Numbered from the stretch's first letter, positions 15,966-26,492 are shown. The stretch: 64,000 nt of DNA from an uncultured Amylibacter sp. (GCA_905181935.1 CAJIZV010000002.1:558001-622000), one strand, 5' to 3'. Notes: generated from the letters alone by a model not told the origin. Numbers and translations: made by a program.

Positions 15966-16055
15966 TGGCGGAGACGAAGGGATTCGAACCCTCGAACGAG
16001 TTACCCCGTTACTCCCTTAGCAGGGGAGCGCCTTCGACCACTCGGCCACGTCTCC
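15966..16055 (-). tRNA. tRNA-Ser (anticodon GCU)
   Basis: A 90-nt class II tRNA read on the minus strand, starting GGAGACGTGGCCGAGTGG and ending in acceptor CGTCTCC, discriminator G and an encoded CCA (15966-15968). The anticodon loop CTGCTAA gives GCT. The long variable arm typical of serine tRNA is present, and the T loop TTCGAAT is canonical. Its 3' end faces the integrase gene, so it is the likely attachment site. No second copy of its 3' end was found by eye at the far side of the element. Confidence 0.96.
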
Positions 16056-16157
16056 GCCGGCGGGTCTATCTTATTTACTTAGATAGTGACAAGTGAATTC
16101 TTTAAAATAGTCTGCATATCTGTAGCTTTTTTCAAATGAAGTAGAAATTCTATAAAC

Positions 16158-17051
16158 TTAGGAATAAAATTCAGTTTCATTGTAGCCTTGCAAAAAAAGT
16201 AACCCAGTAAGATCTGCGAAATTTAAACGCGCATTACATTGTGCAGCGACTATAGGTTTTGCATGCAATGCAACCCCACGACCCGCTTTAATCAACATAC
16301 CCAGATCATTAGCTCCATCACCAACTGCAATTACATCATCAACACTTAGCTTCAGCATCTCAGCAATGCTCCACAGCGCCTCAACCTTAGCCTGTTTACC
16401 AAGTATAGGCATTTCTACTGTGCCAGTTAGTTTTTTATTATAATGCAACAGTGTATTGGCACGATGTTCATCAAATCCAAGGGCGTCAGCTATGGCAGCA
16501 GTAAAATCGGTAAAACCGCCCGATACTAAAGCACAATAAGAACCATTTTGTTTCATTGTTTTAACTAATGTTTTTGCACCTGGCATAAATTTAATACGAG
16601 TTGCTAGAACATGTTTTATAATTTCACTGGGTAATCCCTTTAACAAGGCAACACGTTCAATAAGTGCCTCTTCAAAAGCTAGTTCACCATTCATTGCTAA
16701 TGCAGTAATTTCTGCAACGCGATTACCAAAGCCACCCTCATCGGCCAATTCATCAATACATTCTTGTTGTATCATAGTACTGTCCATGTCAGCTAATAAG
16801 ATCTTTTTTTTCCTATTTTTTATAGGCTGGATAACTAGGTCAATTTTTTGCTCCTGAAGACCTTCCCAAACTAATTCAAAATCAGCAGGCATCTCTTTAA
16901 AAAATATATCTGCAGCTACACATTTTGCCAAATAAGAGCATTTATATCCCTCTAGTTTATCAAAAACTTTCTTAATAATTGATACTGATAAATTTTGTTT
17001 TTTTCTGCCAGCTATTAAAGTAGCAACATACATTTTCAAATTTCCAATCAT
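16158..17051 (-). CDS. serB: Phosphoserine phosphatase
   Basis: This HAD-family enzyme carries out the last step of serine synthesis, removing phosphate from O-phosphoserine. The 297-aa protein has an N-terminal ACT-like extension, then the nucleophile motif LADMDSTMI with D88 and D90, VSGGFTDF (Ser/Thr motif II) and GDGANDLGM (motif IV), all intact. It is divergent from serC, the preceding step of the pathway. The start could also be the ATG at 17033. The gene begins the AT-rich core region after the integrated element. Confidence 0.95.
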   Translation of the reverse strand: MIGNLKMYVATLIAGRKKQNLSVSIIKKVFDKLEGYKCSYLAKCVAADIFFKEMPADFELVWEGLQEQKIDLVIQPIKNRKKKILLADMDSTMIQQECIDELADEGGFGNRVAEITALAMNGELAFEEALIERVALLKGLPSEIIKHVLATRIKFMPGAKTLVKTMKQNGSYCALVSGGFTDFTAAIADALGFDEHRANTLLHYNKKLTGTVEMPILGKQAKVEALWSIAEMLKLSVDDVIAVGDGANDLGMLIKAGRGVALHAKPIVAAQCNARLNFADLTGLLFLQGYNETEFYS

Positions 17052-17118
17052 AAAAGCTACATAATTTCTATTTTGTTATGAGGAATTTTTCCAAAAATAC
17101 CAGAACTAACACTTGCAA

Positions 17119-17172
17119 CCCAAATCTTTTTTCCATAGTTCAGTATTTGGGACACCCTTCCCCAACGAAGGG
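17119..17172 (+). ncRNA. Tandem-hairpin leader upstream of serC (serC RNA motif candidate)
   Basis: Two adjacent hairpins precede serC. Hairpin 1 pairs CCCAAAT (17119-17125) with ATTTGGG (17145-17151). Hairpin 2 pairs CCCTTC (17155-17160) with GAAGGG (17167-17172) around a CCCAAC loop. The second ends 12 bases before the AAGGA ribosome site of serC. An alphaproteobacterial cis-regulatory family known as the serC motif occurs in this position in serC-serA operons. The match is by position and overall shape only. Confidence 0.6.
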
Positions 17173-17196
17173 CAATTATCTGTAAGGATAGATATC

Positions 17197-18357
17197 ATGA
17201 GCATAAAAAAACCGGACATTCGTCCGAACAATCCACAATTCTCTTCTGGCCCCTGCACCAAACCGTCCACATGGACTTTGGATGTTTTGTCTGATGCTGC
17301 CCTTGGGCGCTCTCACCGGGCAAGCGTTGGCAAAGACAAACTTTTGGCAGCAATCGAAAATACCCGCACCGTTTTAAACATCCCGGCTAATTATAAAATT
17401 GGCATACTACCTGCATCAGATACTGGCGCTATAGAGGCAGCCATGTGGTCTATGTTGGGTGAACGTCCCATAGATATATGTTCATGGGAAAGCTTTGGTG
17501 CTGGATGGGTAACTGATGTTGTAAAACAATTAAAATTGGAAAACGTAACACACCACGAAGCAGCTTATGGCAAACTACCAGATTTGACCGCTCTAAATTT
17601 TAATAACGATGTAATTTTTACATGGAACGGAACAACCTCAGGTGTAAAAGTACCAAATGGAGATTTTATTCCCAGCAATCGTACAGGCCTTACAATATGC
17701 GATGCAACGTCTGCAGCCTTCGCTCAAGACTTAGAATGGGATAAGTTAGACGTTACAACATTTAGCTGGCAAAAAGCTTTGGGTGGGGAAGCAGCACACG
17801 GAATGTTAGTTTTATCACCAAAGGCTGTAGAGCGTTTAGAAAGCTATACACCGCCATGGCCTTTACCCAAAATCTTTCGCTTAACAAAAGGCGGCAAATT
17901 AATTGATGGAATTTTCAAAGGTGCCACAATAAATACTCCGTCAATGTTAGCAGTTGAAGATTATCTTTTTGCACTAGATTGGGCTACCGCCCAAGGCGGC
18001 ACATCCGGCTTAGTTTCAAAAGCAAATTCAAATTTAAAAGTGCTGGCTAATTTTGTTGCTGAAGTTAACTGGCTTGATTTTCTTGCAATCGATCCCAATA
18101 CACGATCAAATACTTCTGTTTGCTTGAAAATAGTAGATCCTCGCGTAACTGCTTTAGACGCAGCAGCCCAAATGAAATTTGCCAAAAGTTTAGCAAAACT
18201 ATTGGACGACGAGGCTGTTGCCTATGATATTGGGTCCTATCGTGACGCACCTGCTGGTTTACGTATCTGGACTGGATGTACAGTTGAACAAGCTGATTTG
18301 ATTGCACTTATACCCTGGTTAAGCTGGGCATTTGAGACACAAATCAAAAAAATATAA
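17197..18357 (+). CDS. serC: Phosphoserine aminotransferase
   Basis: A PLP enzyme that converts 3-phosphohydroxypyruvate to phosphoserine, using glutamate. The 386-aa protein begins [19 protein letters not shown] and has the PLP lysine K193 in [14 protein letters not shown], plus the SHRA and WNGTTSG phosphate-binding segments, as in the alphaproteobacterial type. ATG 17197 is chosen because AAGGA lies eight bases upstream; an upstream in-frame reading from 17113 would run through the leader hairpins. serA follows 50 bp later on the same strand. Confidence 0.96.
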   Translation: MSIKKPDIRPNNPQFSSGPCTKPSTWTLDVLSDAALGRSHRASVGKDKLLAAIENTRTVLNIPANYKIGILPASDTGAIEAAMWSMLGERPIDICSWESFGAGWVTDVVKQLKLENVTHHEAAYGKLPDLTALNFNNDVIFTWNGTTSGVKVPNGDFIPSNRTGLTICDATSAAFAQDLEWDKLDVTTFSWQKALGGEAAHGMLVLSPKAVERLESYTPPWPLPKIFRLTKGGKLIDGIFKGATINTPSMLAVEDYLFALDWATAQGGTSGLVSKANSNLKVLANFVAEVNWLDFLAIDPNTRSNTSVCLKIVDPRVTALDAAAQMKFAKSLAKLLDDEAVAYDIGSYRDAPAGLRIWTGCTVEQADLIALIPWLSWAFETQIKKI

Positions 18358-18407
18358 TACGGGAAGCCAAAGGCTTACCATTTCCATATAAATTAAAGGA
18401 GGCTTAA

Positions 18408-19997
18408 ATGCCTAAAGTACTTGTATCTGACAGCTTATCTGAAACTGCTGTTCAAATTTTTCGTGATAACAACATTGACGTAGATTTTCTTCCAGCATTA
18501 GGTAAAGATAAAGACGCTCTTCTAGCTAAAATTAACAAATATGATGGCTTGGCCATTAGATCAGCGACTAAGGTAACAGAAAAACTATTAGCTGCCGCAG
18601 ATAATTTAAAGGTTATTGGCCGTGCAGGAATTGGCGTAGATAATGTTGACCTGAAAGCAGCATCAAAAAAAGGTGTAATCGTTATGAATACTCCTTTTGG
18701 CAACATGATCACAACAGCTGAGCATGCGATTGCAATGATGTTTGCTGTAGCACGTCAAATTCCAGAAGCTTCAGCCTCAACACATGCAGGAAAATGGGAA
18801 AAATCTAAATTTATGGGTGTTGAATTAACTAGCAAAATTCTTGGCTTAGTTGGGGCTGGAAATATTGGTTCGATTGTTGCCTCTCGAGCGCTTGGCCTAA
18901 AAATGAAGGTTTTAGCATATGACCCATTCCTCTCAGAAGATCGAGCAAAAGAACTTGGTGTTACTAAAGTTGAGTTAGATGAATTATTTGGAAAGTCTGA
19001 TTTCATAACCCTACATGTCCCAAAAACAGATGCAACGACCGGTATGATTTCTGCTGAAGCTATTGGAAAAATGAAACCTGGCGTCCGCATAATTAATTGT
19101 GCCCGTGGCGGTTTAGTTGATGAAGACGCATTAGCTTCAGCCCTAAAATCAGGCCACGTAGCAGGTGCAGCTTTTGATGTATTCTCAGAAGAACCCGCAA
19201 CAAATAGCCCATTATTTAACTTACCAAATGTAGTGGTTACACCTCATCTAGGTGCAGCAACAACAGAGGCACAGGAAAATGTGGCTTTACAAGTTGCAGA
19301 GCAAATAAGTGATTATTTAAATAATGGTGCAGTATCAAATGCTATAAATATGCCATCAATCACTGCCGAAGAGGCTCCAATTCTTGGACCATTTGTAAAG
19401 TTAGCGCAACATCTTGGAGCATTTGCTGGCCAACTGACAGATGAACCTATTACAGAAATTAATATTACATATGATGGTAAAGTTGCCACAATGAATACAA
19501 AAGCCTTAGCTTCGGCAGCTATTGCAGGCGTAATGCGAGCTCAGAACCCCGATGTAAACATGGTATCTGCTCCTGTTATTGCAATGGATCGTGGGATAAA
19601 AGTATCCAATACAACTCAAGAAAAATCTGGCGTATTTGATAGCTATATTAAACTAACCGTTAAGACAGAAAAGCGCGAACGCTCAATAGCTGGTACAGTA
19701 TTTAGTGACGGAAAACCAAGATTCATCCAGATAAAAGGTATTAATATCGATGCAGAAGTTGGATCATACATGTTATATACAACCAATAAGGATGTGCCGG
19801 GAATTATTGGTACATTAGGCCAAACAATGGGCGAACATGGCGTTAATATTGCAAACTTTACATTAGGCAGAAAAGCTACTGGTGGTGATGCCATTGCCTT
19901 GTTGTATTTAGATGATACGCCGAATGTTAACGCTATGGAAAGCTTGCGCAAAACAGGAATGTTCCAAACTGTTAGTGCACTGCGTTTTGAAGATTAA
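18408..19997 (+). CDS. serA: D-3-phosphoglycerate dehydrogenase
   Basis: The first enzyme of serine synthesis, oxidising 3-phosphoglycerate with NAD. The 529-aa long form has the D-isomer hydroxyacid dehydrogenase core ([11 protein letters not shown] near 145, [13 protein letters not shown] with catalytic Arg near 230, HLGAATTEA with catalytic His near 280), then an intervening domain and a C-terminal ACT domain ([23 protein letters not shown]). The ACT domain normally allows feedback by serine. AAAGGAGG lies six bases before the ATG. It forms an operon with serC and ends at a strong palindromic terminator. Confidence 0.97.
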   Translation: MPKVLVSDSLSETAVQIFRDNNIDVDFLPALGKDKDALLAKINKYDGLAIRSATKVTEKLLAAADNLKVIGRAGIGVDNVDLKAASKKGVIVMNTPFGNMITTAEHAIAMMFAVARQIPEASASTHAGKWEKSKFMGVELTSKILGLVGAGNIGSIVASRALGLKMKVLAYDPFLSEDRAKELGVTKVELDELFGKSDFITLHVPKTDATTGMISAEAIGKMKPGVRIINCARGGLVDEDALASALKSGHVAGAAFDVFSEEPATNSPLFNLPNVVVTPHLGAATTEAQENVALQVAEQISDYLNNGAVSNAINMPSITAEEAPILGPFVKLAQHLGAFAGQLTDEPITEINITYDGKVATMNTKALASAAIAGVMRAQNPDVNMVSAPVIAMDRGIKVSNTTQEKSGVFDSYIKLTVKTEKRERSIAGTVFSDGKPRFIQIKGINIDAEVGSYMLYTTNKDVPGIIGTLGQTMGEHGVNIANFTLGRKATGGDAIALLYLDDTPNVNAMESLRKTGMFQTVSALRFED

Positions 19998-20015
19998 AAA
20001 CTATATCAGCTTATG

Positions 20016-20048
20016 GGCGATCCAATTGGATCGCCTATTTAATTTTTA
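20016..20048. terminator. Terminator between serA and the HAD phosphatase gene
   Basis: GGCGATCC / GGATCGCC form a perfect 8-bp stem with an AATT centre (20016-20035), followed by a T-rich stretch TATTTAATTTTT. It serves serA and, because genes converge here, may also stop transcription from the minus strand. Confidence 0.85.
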
Positions 20049-20051
20049 AAT

Positions 20052-20711
20052 TTATTCTAATTCTAATCCCATCATATCAAAAGCAATTTCAGCAAGTTCT
20101 TCTGGATGCCCAGCTAGCATATCGGCTTCTGACGTTCGCAACTCATCAGCTTCCCCGTATCCCCAAAGAATTCCAATATTATTAATATCGTTATTTTTTG
20201 CTCCATAAATATCTACCTGCCGGTCGCCTACCATTATGCATTTACTTGGATCAAATCCTGTTTCATCCAAAGCGTATTGTAATAATGAAGTTGTATCTGA
20301 ATTTGTGCCATCTAGTTCAGCACCAAAAACATGAGTAATAGCATCAGTAAGACCAAAATGTTCTACAATTTGATTGGCGTATACGTGTGGTTTTGTTGTT
20401 GCAATAAACAAACCAACTTCAGACGTCATTAGCGTATCAAACATCTGAAATACTCCATCATAAACCTCGGCATCAAACATAGCCTCTTCTTGATAGAAAT
20501 CACGGTAAGAGTTTATAGCCTTAGAAACTTCGCCGTGAGGACCAAGAAAATTTGACAAAATATGAGGTAGGCCTGAACCAATCATGCCACGCAATTCTTC
20601 GCTGCTAGGCTCAATGTCACTTGTCTCAGTTAATGCATGTTGCAATGATTGTATGATACCTGATTGGCTATCTAATAGAGTGCCGTCGAGGTCAAAAAAA
20701 ATGTTAAGCAT
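20052..20711 (-). CDS. HAD-family hydrolase (phosphoglycolate phosphatase-like)
   Basis: A 219-aa phosphatase of the haloacid dehalogenase superfamily. FFDLDGTLLDS at residues 5-15 gives the nucleophile Asp and acid Asp, IATTKP supplies motif II, and MVGDRQVDIYGAKNN gives motif IV. The helical cap type and length match Gph-like enzymes, which remove phosphoglycolate. Closely related members act on other sugar phosphates, so the substrate is tentative. It lies after a small hypothetical gene on the same strand and converges with serA. Confidence 0.85.
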   Translation of the reverse strand: MLNIFFDLDGTLLDSQSGIIQSLQHALTETSDIEPSSEELRGMIGSGLPHILSNFLGPHGEVSKAINSYRDFYQEEAMFDAEVYDGVFQMFDTLMTSEVGLFIATTKPHVYANQIVEHFGLTDAITHVFGAELDGTNSDTTSLLQYALDETGFDPSKCIMVGDRQVDIYGAKNNDINNIGILWGYGEADELRTSEADMLAGHPEELAEIAFDMMGLELE

Positions 20712-20786
20712 TAACGATATTTCCTATTTTAGTATTTCATTTAGATAGCTTTGCAAAAACACTAATTTTAAATATCCATAAAAAAT

Positions 20787-21149
20787 TTAGTGATGAGTGC
20801 TAGTAGGTTGGTTTTTCTTTTCTTCAAAAAATGGAGTAAGTTGGTATACAACCACAGAATTCTCATCCAATGCCTGCTGCATTAATGCTCTTTCTTCATC
20901 GTTGATATCGTGACCTTGATCAAGTCGTTCTTCTAGCGTTCCATACCCCGTTACATCTAATGGTGCTAAATCAGCCTGTTTTAAAATCGCCACAGTCTCT
21001 CGAACGGCTTCAGGCTCATCTACCCCAGAAGCAAAGCACATAAGTGCGCCACCTGTTGCACCCTTAGGGAGGCCATCATTTGGATTACGCCCAACTTCAA
21101 CCAGAAGAGTAAATACTAACTGGGGCCGCTTTTGTTTTTCATCTGCCAT
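20787..21149 (-). CDS. Conserved hypothetical protein, 120 aa
   Basis: A soluble acidic protein starting MADEKQKRPQLVFTLLVEVGRNPNDGLPKGATGGALMCFA in outline: a hydrophobic beta strand, a glycine-rich turn and an alternating helix/strand pattern (AVRETVAILKQADLAPLDVTG). It looks like a small alpha/beta domain seen in Rhodobacterales, but I cannot name the family. A short GC-rich stretch precedes it. It may be cotranscribed with the HAD phosphatase gene 75 bp downstream. Confidence 0.75.
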   Translation of the reverse strand: MADEKQKRPQLVFTLLVEVGRNPNDGLPKGATGGALMCFASGVDEPEAVRETVAILKQADLAPLDVTGYGTLEERLDQGHDINDEERALMQQALDENSVVVYQLTPFFEEKKNQPTSTHH

Positions 21150-21260
21150 GCGCGCGGGTATAGATGACCTGCACCCGTGAGGGAAGTCTTAAGATATTAC
21201 AAAATATAATAATTGAAAAACAATATGCCAATATCAAAAGTAATTATTGTTTTTTATAAT

Positions 21261-21293
21261 AAAAGGGCGTGTAAAATGATCACACGCCCTTTT
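21261..21293 (-). terminator. Terminator after dapD
   Basis: A perfect 12-bp stem AAAAGGGCGTGT / ACACGCCCTTTT with a nine-base loop, flanked by A and T runs on both strands. It lies about 20 bases after the dapD stop and can work in both directions. Confidence 0.9.
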
Positions 21294-21314
21294 ATTTAAA
21301 AGCATCCTATCTCT

Positions 21315-22139
21315 TCAGTCACGTAATAGTTCATTTATAGATGTTTTTGACCGTGTTTTTGCATCCACTTTTTTGACAATCACAGCACAATATAAATTCA
21401 CACCTTTAGATGGAAGTGAGCCTGCAACAACAACTGAACCGGAGGGAACTTCACCATAAGTAATCTCTCCTGATTCACGATCAAATATTTTAGTAGACTG
21501 CCCTATAAAGACACCCATTCCTAAAACTGCGCCTTCACGCACGATACAACCTTCAACCACTTCAGATCGAGCACCTATAAAACAATTATCTTCTATTATA
21601 GTTGGGCCTGCCTGCATTGGCTCCAAAACACCCCCGATGCCTACACCACCTGACAAGTGAACGTTTGAGCCTATTTGCGCACAAGAGCCCACTGTTGCCC
21701 ATGTATCAACCATGGTACCTTCTCCAACATGTGCACCAAGATTCACAAATGATGGCATCAATACCGCACCCGGAGCAATGTAAGCTGATTTACGCACTAT
21801 ACAGTTTGGAACAGCCCTAAAACCAGCAGCTTGGAAATCTGCTGCACCCCAACCTTTAAACTTGCTATCAACCTTATCCCACCAAGTACCACCTTGTGGG
21901 CCACCTTCTTGAATTTCCATATCTTGAATTCGGAAACCTAACAAAACCGCTTTTTTAGCCCATTGATTTACATGCCATTGTCCATTTTCACGTGGTTCTG
22001 CAACTCGCAGTTTACCACTATCTAGCGCAGCCAGGGTAGCCTCAATAGCATCACGAGCTTCACCCTTTGTTGCTGATGTAATTTCATCACGGGCTTCCCA
22101 TGCAGATTCAATTGATATTTCTAATTGAGCGTTTGACAT
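21315..22139 (-). CDS. dapD: Tetrahydrodipicolinate N-succinyltransferase
   Basis: Catalyses the succinylation of tetrahydrodipicolinate in the lysine / meso-diaminopimelate pathway, so it feeds both protein and cell-wall synthesis. The 274-aa protein has the left-handed beta-helix hexapeptide pattern ([39 protein letters not shown]) after an N-terminal helical domain. ATG 22139 is preferred because GGAG lies eight bases upstream; the ATG at 22145 is too close to it. It is monocistronic as far as can be seen. Confidence 0.96.
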   Translation of the reverse strand: MSNAQLEISIESAWEARDEITSATKGEARDAIEATLAALDSGKLRVAEPRENGQWHVNQWAKKAVLLGFRIQDMEIQEGGPQGGTWWDKVDSKFKGWGAADFQAAGFRAVPNCIVRKSAYIAPGAVLMPSFVNLGAHVGEGTMVDTWATVGSCAQIGSNVHLSGGVGIGGVLEPMQAGPTIIEDNCFIGARSEVVEGCIVREGAVLGMGVFIGQSTKIFDRESGEITYGEVPSGSVVVAGSLPSKGVNLYCAVIVKKVDAKTRSKTSINELLRD

Positions 22140-22273
22140 AATCATTTCTCCAAAACTTGATATAACTAACTAATTAGCCCTATAGAGAAAACAACGAATA
22201 CCTGCAATGTAACATACGACAAATGAATATATGAGAATACTATTCAAATAGGCGCATATAAAATAAGTACCTA

Positions 22274-23164
22274 TTATTTACTATTTAAAACATCAGTACA
22301 TTGTTGAGGTAATTCAGCCATTGTAAAGTGGCGTGGATGCTTACGTGCCTTTTTCTTAGCTGTATCTGGATTTACCTTTGCTGGTTTTAACGCATCCGTA
22401 ATCCACCAAATTAACGTTTTGTCACAGCCGTTACCACCTTTAGATAAAGAATTAACAGTTGGCTTTTGTATTTTACATACCTTTGATCCAATTGGGCACT
22501 TTAGCCGCACATGAAAATGAAAATTATGACCCCAAAAAGGCCTAATTTTCTGCAACCATTTTTTATCTCCACTTGCATTTTCACACATATAAATTTTTGC
22601 AGGAGCAGTCACAAATATACGATCAACATTTTGATCAGATGCAGCTATTTTTATTACCTTCATATGATCATTAGTCCAATTAGAATTGATTAACTTTTTG
22701 TCATTTGACCGTATGCTTATTGAAGATAATTTCTCCCGCTTTAATCTACTAAGGTTTAATTTTTTTGCAGGTAGCATCCAGATATCAGCATCTAAGCCAA
22801 GTTGGTGTGAAGCATGCCCAGAAATCATCGGTCCACCTCGGGGTTGTGAAATATCCCCAATGTATAAGCCATTCCAACTTGTTTCTTTGGCTACTTTTTC
22901 GCTTATCCGTTTAAGGTAAGCAATCATATTGGGATGCCCCCAATTACGACCCCGCGACAAACGCATTACTTGCCAAGTTGGGCCATTAATTTCTAATTCC
23001 TCACCACCAGCTAAACAACCTTTTGCATAAGAACCATATGCCCTTGGGGCTTGCTTTGAAGCTTCAGATTTCTGGCCTAAAAGATATCTTGCCTCAATTT
23101 GAGCTGATGTAATTTGAGCGCTACACCCAAATATCAATACAAGTATTATTAATTTACATTTCAT
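22274..23164 (-). CDS. mepA: Penicillin-insensitive murein endopeptidase
   Basis: A periplasmic LAS-type zinc metallopeptidase that cuts the D-alanyl-mDAP cross-links of peptidoglycan. The 296-aa precursor has a signal peptide (hydrophobic core residues 5-15, processing near TSAQ). The zinc motif SGHASHQLGLDADIW has H120 and D127, and HNFHFHVRLKCP near residue 215 gives the later metal and catalytic His residues. Its ATG is three bases after the stop of the MFS gene, so both are read from one message. Confidence 0.93.
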   Translation of the reverse strand: MKCKLIILVLIFGCSAQITSAQIEARYLLGQKSEASKQAPRAYGSYAKGCLAGGEELEINGPTWQVMRLSRGRNWGHPNMIAYLKRISEKVAKETSWNGLYIGDISQPRGGPMISGHASHQLGLDADIWMLPAKKLNLSRLKREKLSSISIRSNDKKLINSNWTNDHMKVIKIAASDQNVDRIFVTAPAKIYMCENASGDKKWLQKIRPFWGHNFHFHVRLKCPIGSKVCKIQKPTVNSLSKGGNGCDKTLIWWITDALKPAKVNPDTAKKKARKHPRHFTMAELPQQCTDVLNSK

Positions 23165-23167
23165 AAA

Positions 23168-24487
23168 TTAATTTTCATGCGTCTTTACCCAAATCAAAGG
23201 AAGTAAGCCAATAAGAAACAATATAATAACTGGTAAAATTCCCAAACGCTGATCCTGCGTAAAAAAAGTAACCGAAGCAATTAAGCTAGGCGCCATCCAA
23301 GACGTTGCACGCCCAGACAATGCGTATAGTCCAAATGCTTCTGCCATACGATTCTCATCAGCTTGTAAAACTAACATAGTGCGAGACGCTGACTGCAAAG
23401 CACCGCCTGCACCGCCAATACAAACACCACAAATTAAAAATAAATTATCTGGGAGTGTACTTCCTTCCATTAAGGTAGCATTAAAAAATTGATGACGTGA
23501 TGTCCCAACAATCAATGTGCAAACTATAATTAGAATTAATACGCATAAGATTATAACCGGTTTTGGGCCATATTTCTTATCAGCAAAACCACCTAAATAT
23601 GTAAAAATAGCCGCTGCAAATACACTTATAATCCCAAAAATTCCAATCTGGATTATAGACCAGCCCAGCACACCGCTAGCGTAGATGCCGCCAAAAGTAT
23701 AAATCCCAAGTAATGCATCACGATAAAACATTGAAGATACCAAATAAGATGCAAAACTAATATTTTTGGGCAATCGTTTAATTGTTGCACCCAATTCTCT
23801 CATAGCCTTAAATATTGCACCAGTTTGAATTTTTATTTTTTCATCCGGAACCCATAAAAAAAATGGAACCATAAAAATTATGTACCAAAGTGCAGTTAGA
23901 GGGCCAACAGAGCGGGTACCTTCTCGGGATTTTACGTCTAAATTAAATAATGGGGGATTACCAAGCATCGTTTCACCATCTTTATTTTCCGCTAAGAACA
24001 ATAGCACCACAAACAATGATAATAATCCACCAACGTAGCCCAGTGCCCATCCATTTCCAGAAATACGTCCCAAATTATGTTTTGTAGACATCTGAGGTAG
24101 CATGGAATTAACAAAAATCTGTGAAAACTCCATTCCAAGCATACCAATGCCAAATAAAATCATAATCCACGTCACGGAATACATTCCAGGGATAGCCCAC
24201 CAGATACCAAATGCACCTACAATATAAAAAATCGAAAAAATTATTAACCAAGGTTTGCGCCGTCCTATAGTATCGGAAATAGCACCAAAAATTGGGCCTA
24301 ACACAGCCAAAGTTACTCCAACAATTCCTGTCATTATCCCCCATAAGGATTGCCCTATTACTGGGTCTCCCACTACAGTAGAAGTAAAATAAGGGGCAAA
24401 GATAAAGGTAATCAACAAAGTATTATATGGCTGCGCTGCCCAATCATAGAACATCCATCCCCAGATTTTTTTGTCATACTTTTCCAT
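23168..24487 (-). CDS. UMF1/Atg22-type MFS transporter
   Basis: A 439-aa inner-membrane carrier of the major facilitator superfamily with about 12 hydrophobic segments. The opening MEKYDKKIWGWMFYDWAAQPYNTLL pattern and the GAISDTIGRRKPW loop (equivalent to the A-like MFS motif) are typical of the UMF1 (Atg22-like) group. ATG 24487 fits that family start; a TTG at 24523 is the only longer alternative. The mepA gene follows directly. Since Atg22-like carriers export small solutes such as amino acids, a link to recycling of wall peptides is possible but unproven. Confidence 0.9.
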   Translation of the reverse strand: MEKYDKKIWGWMFYDWAAQPYNTLLITFIFAPYFTSTVVGDPVIGQSLWGIMTGIVGVTLAVLGPIFGAISDTIGRRKPWLIIFSIFYIVGAFGIWWAIPGMYSVTWIMILFGIGMLGMEFSQIFVNSMLPQMSTKHNLGRISGNGWALGYVGGLLSLFVVLLFLAENKDGETMLGNPPLFNLDVKSREGTRSVGPLTALWYIIFMVPFFLWVPDEKIKIQTGAIFKAMRELGATIKRLPKNISFASYLVSSMFYRDALLGIYTFGGIYASGVLGWSIIQIGIFGIISVFAAAIFTYLGGFADKKYGPKPVIILCVLILIIVCTLIVGTSRHQFFNATLMEGSTLPDNLFLICGVCIGGAGGALQSASRTMLVLQADENRMAEAFGLYALSGRATSWMAPSLIASVTFFTQDQRLGILPVIILFLIGLLPLIWVKTHEN

Positions 24488-24603
24488 GATAGCTACCAAG
24501 ATACCTAGATTAATGAGCCGCAAAAAGCAGTATTTAGTAATAATACTTCATCTTGCATAACAACGCTAACACAGTTAGCAACATCTCAAAAAAGGAAAAT
24601 AGC

Positions 24604-24894
24604 ATGACAACAAATGGCACAGGTATCAGTGAAATTCTGATAATGGCGTTAGATCTAGCTTGGTGGGTTGTCATTATTCAATTTATTATGAGCTGGCTTA
24701 TTCAATTTGATGTCTTAAATTTACGCCAACCTATTGTCGCCCAAGCTTGGTCAGGTATTAATCGCATAACGTCGCCTGTCTATGATAAATTACGACTAAT
24801 TGTTCCGTCTATAGGCGGCATTGACTTCACACCAATCATCGTAATTTTTGGAATTCGGGCGTTACAAGTATTATTATATAAAAATCCATTCTAA
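24604..24894 (+). CDS. YggT-family membrane protein
   Basis: A 96-aa protein with two hydrophobic segments (about 9-28 and 73-92) joined by the conserved VAQAWSGINRITSPVYDKLRLIVPSIGGID-type loop. YggT proteins in the envelope have been linked to osmotic stress and cell-division-associated processes in other bacteria, but their mechanism is unclear. ATG 24604 has an A-rich AAAGGAAAATAGC stretch before it. It is alone between divergent and convergent genes and ends at a strong terminator. Confidence 0.9.
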   Translation: MTTNGTGISEILIMALDLAWWVVIIQFIMSWLIQFDVLNLRQPIVAQAWSGINRITSPVYDKLRLIVPSIGGIDFTPIIVIFGIRALQVLLYKNPF

Positions 24895-24900
24895 GTATTA

Positions 24901-24930
24901 AAGGCCCACATGTTCAATGTGGGCCTTTCT
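24901..24930. terminator. Terminator between the YggT gene and argG
   Basis: An 11-bp perfect stem AAGGCCCACAT / ATGTGGGCCTT with a GTTCA loop, preceded by A and followed by T residues, so it can serve both converging genes. Confidence 0.88.
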
Positions 24931-25000
24931 ATTGTTATGCTACATTGAAAATACCAAAATTAGTTCGCATAATATTAAACTATGCTCAACTAAATTATAA

Positions 25001-26221
25001 CTAGTTGCGGTTTTTACGGGCAGCCAAAAGTTTCAATCTTAATGCATTAATTTTAATAAACCCTGCAGCATCTGCTTGATTATATGCACCAGCATCATCT
25101 TCAAATGTAACATGAGCTTCTGAATACAAACTATCATCTGACCAGCGGCCAACTGTTTGAACAGATCCTTTATAAAGCTTTAATCTCACAGTACCATTTA
25201 CGTGTTCTTGACTTGCATCAATTAGGGCTTGCAACATTTCACGTTCAGGACTGTACCAGAAACCATTATAAATCAATTCTGCATATTTTGGCATTAATTC
25301 ATCTTTTAGGTGTGCTGCACCACGATCCAAGGTAATTGATTCAATTCCACGATGCGCTTCAAGCATAATTGTTCCACCAGGCGTTTCATAAATTCCACGC
25401 GATTTCATTCCAACAAATCGACCTTCAACTAAGTCAAGCCGTCCAATGCCATGTTTGCCACCTAGCTCATTTAATACTGTAAGCATTTCAGCCGGTGTTA
25501 ATTTTTTACCATTCAGCGAAATGGGATCTCCCTTAGCATAACCAATTTCAATATGTTCTGCTAAATCTGGTGCATCTTCAGGATGAACTGTTCGCTGGTA
25601 GACATATTCAGGTGCCTCAACAGCAGGGTCTTCCAATACTTTACCTTCAGAGGATGTGTGCAATAAATTTGCATCGACAGAAAACGGTGCTTCACCGCGC
25701 TTATCCTTAGCAATGGGAATTTGATGTTCTTCTGCAAACTCTAATAATTTGGTGCGACTGGATAAATCCCATTCTCGCCAAGGTGCTATTACTTTAATAT
25801 CTGGATTTAATGCGTATGCAGATAACTCAAAGCGAACTTGATCATTTCCTTTACCTGTTGCGCCATGCGCAACAGCATCAGCTCCCACCTCAGCAGCAAT
25901 TTCGACTAACCGCTTTGATATTAATGGACGCGCAATTGATGTACCCAGTAAATAGAGACCTTCATAAACAGCATTCGCTCTAAACATTGGAAAGACAAAA
26001 TCCCGAACAAACTCTTCACGTACATCTTCAATAAAAATATTTTCTGGTTTGACACCCAGTAATTCAGCTTTTTTACGTGCAGGATCTAATTCTTCACCTT
26101 GGCCTAAGTCAGCGGTAAATGTTACAATTTCACAGCCATATTCAATTTCCAACCACTTCAGAATAATTGAGGTATCTAGACCTCCTGAATAGGCTAATAC
26201 TACCTTCTTTGGCGCTGTCAT
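25001..26221 (-). CDS. argG: Argininosuccinate synthase
   Basis: Joins citrulline and aspartate with ATP in arginine synthesis. The 406-aa protein has the PP-loop YSGGLDTS at residues 11-18, [10 protein letters not shown] near 40, [14 protein letters not shown] near 115-128 and the family's C-terminal tetramerisation helix. ATG 26221 is chosen because GGAG lies eight bases upstream; an ATG at 26236 would overlap that site. The gene is divergent from ilvA across 271 bp with no obvious operator. Confidence 0.97.
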   Translation of the reverse strand: MTAPKKVVLAYSGGLDTSIILKWLEIEYGCEIVTFTADLGQGEELDPARKKAELLGVKPENIFIEDVREEFVRDFVFPMFRANAVYEGLYLLGTSIARPLISKRLVEIAAEVGADAVAHGATGKGNDQVRFELSAYALNPDIKVIAPWREWDLSSRTKLLEFAEEHQIPIAKDKRGEAPFSVDANLLHTSSEGKVLEDPAVEAPEYVYQRTVHPEDAPDLAEHIEIGYAKGDPISLNGKKLTPAEMLTVLNELGGKHGIGRLDLVEGRFVGMKSRGIYETPGGTIMLEAHRGIESITLDRGAAHLKDELMPKYAELIYNGFWYSPEREMLQALIDASQEHVNGTVRLKLYKGSVQTVGRWSDDSLYSEAHVTFEDDAGAYNQADAAGFIKINALRLKLLAARKNRN

Positions 26222-26492
26222 TTTTTTACTCCGCATTTATTGTCAGTTTTGATCTTCGTTTATGTGGTTTACCCATTGCCGGCAAGTCCTGGATGAAGGC
26301 CTAGAGCTAAACAGCCAGCGCATAAATCTCAATACGCAGTACAAACGTCTTAATCCAAGTTAACAGCATTTTAAATATTGATGATTTTTACAAATAATCT
26401 TTACATATTTCTTAAATCAGCAATCTATTTTGATGCCCATTGCACCTTAAAATAAAGCTATTTAAACTGATAAATTAATACGAGGTTTTATA

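Noticed and set aside
26222..26492. Arginine- or branched-chain-responsive operator between argG and ilvA
   Set aside because: No clear palindrome or leader peptide could be made out in the 271 bases, so no site is called.
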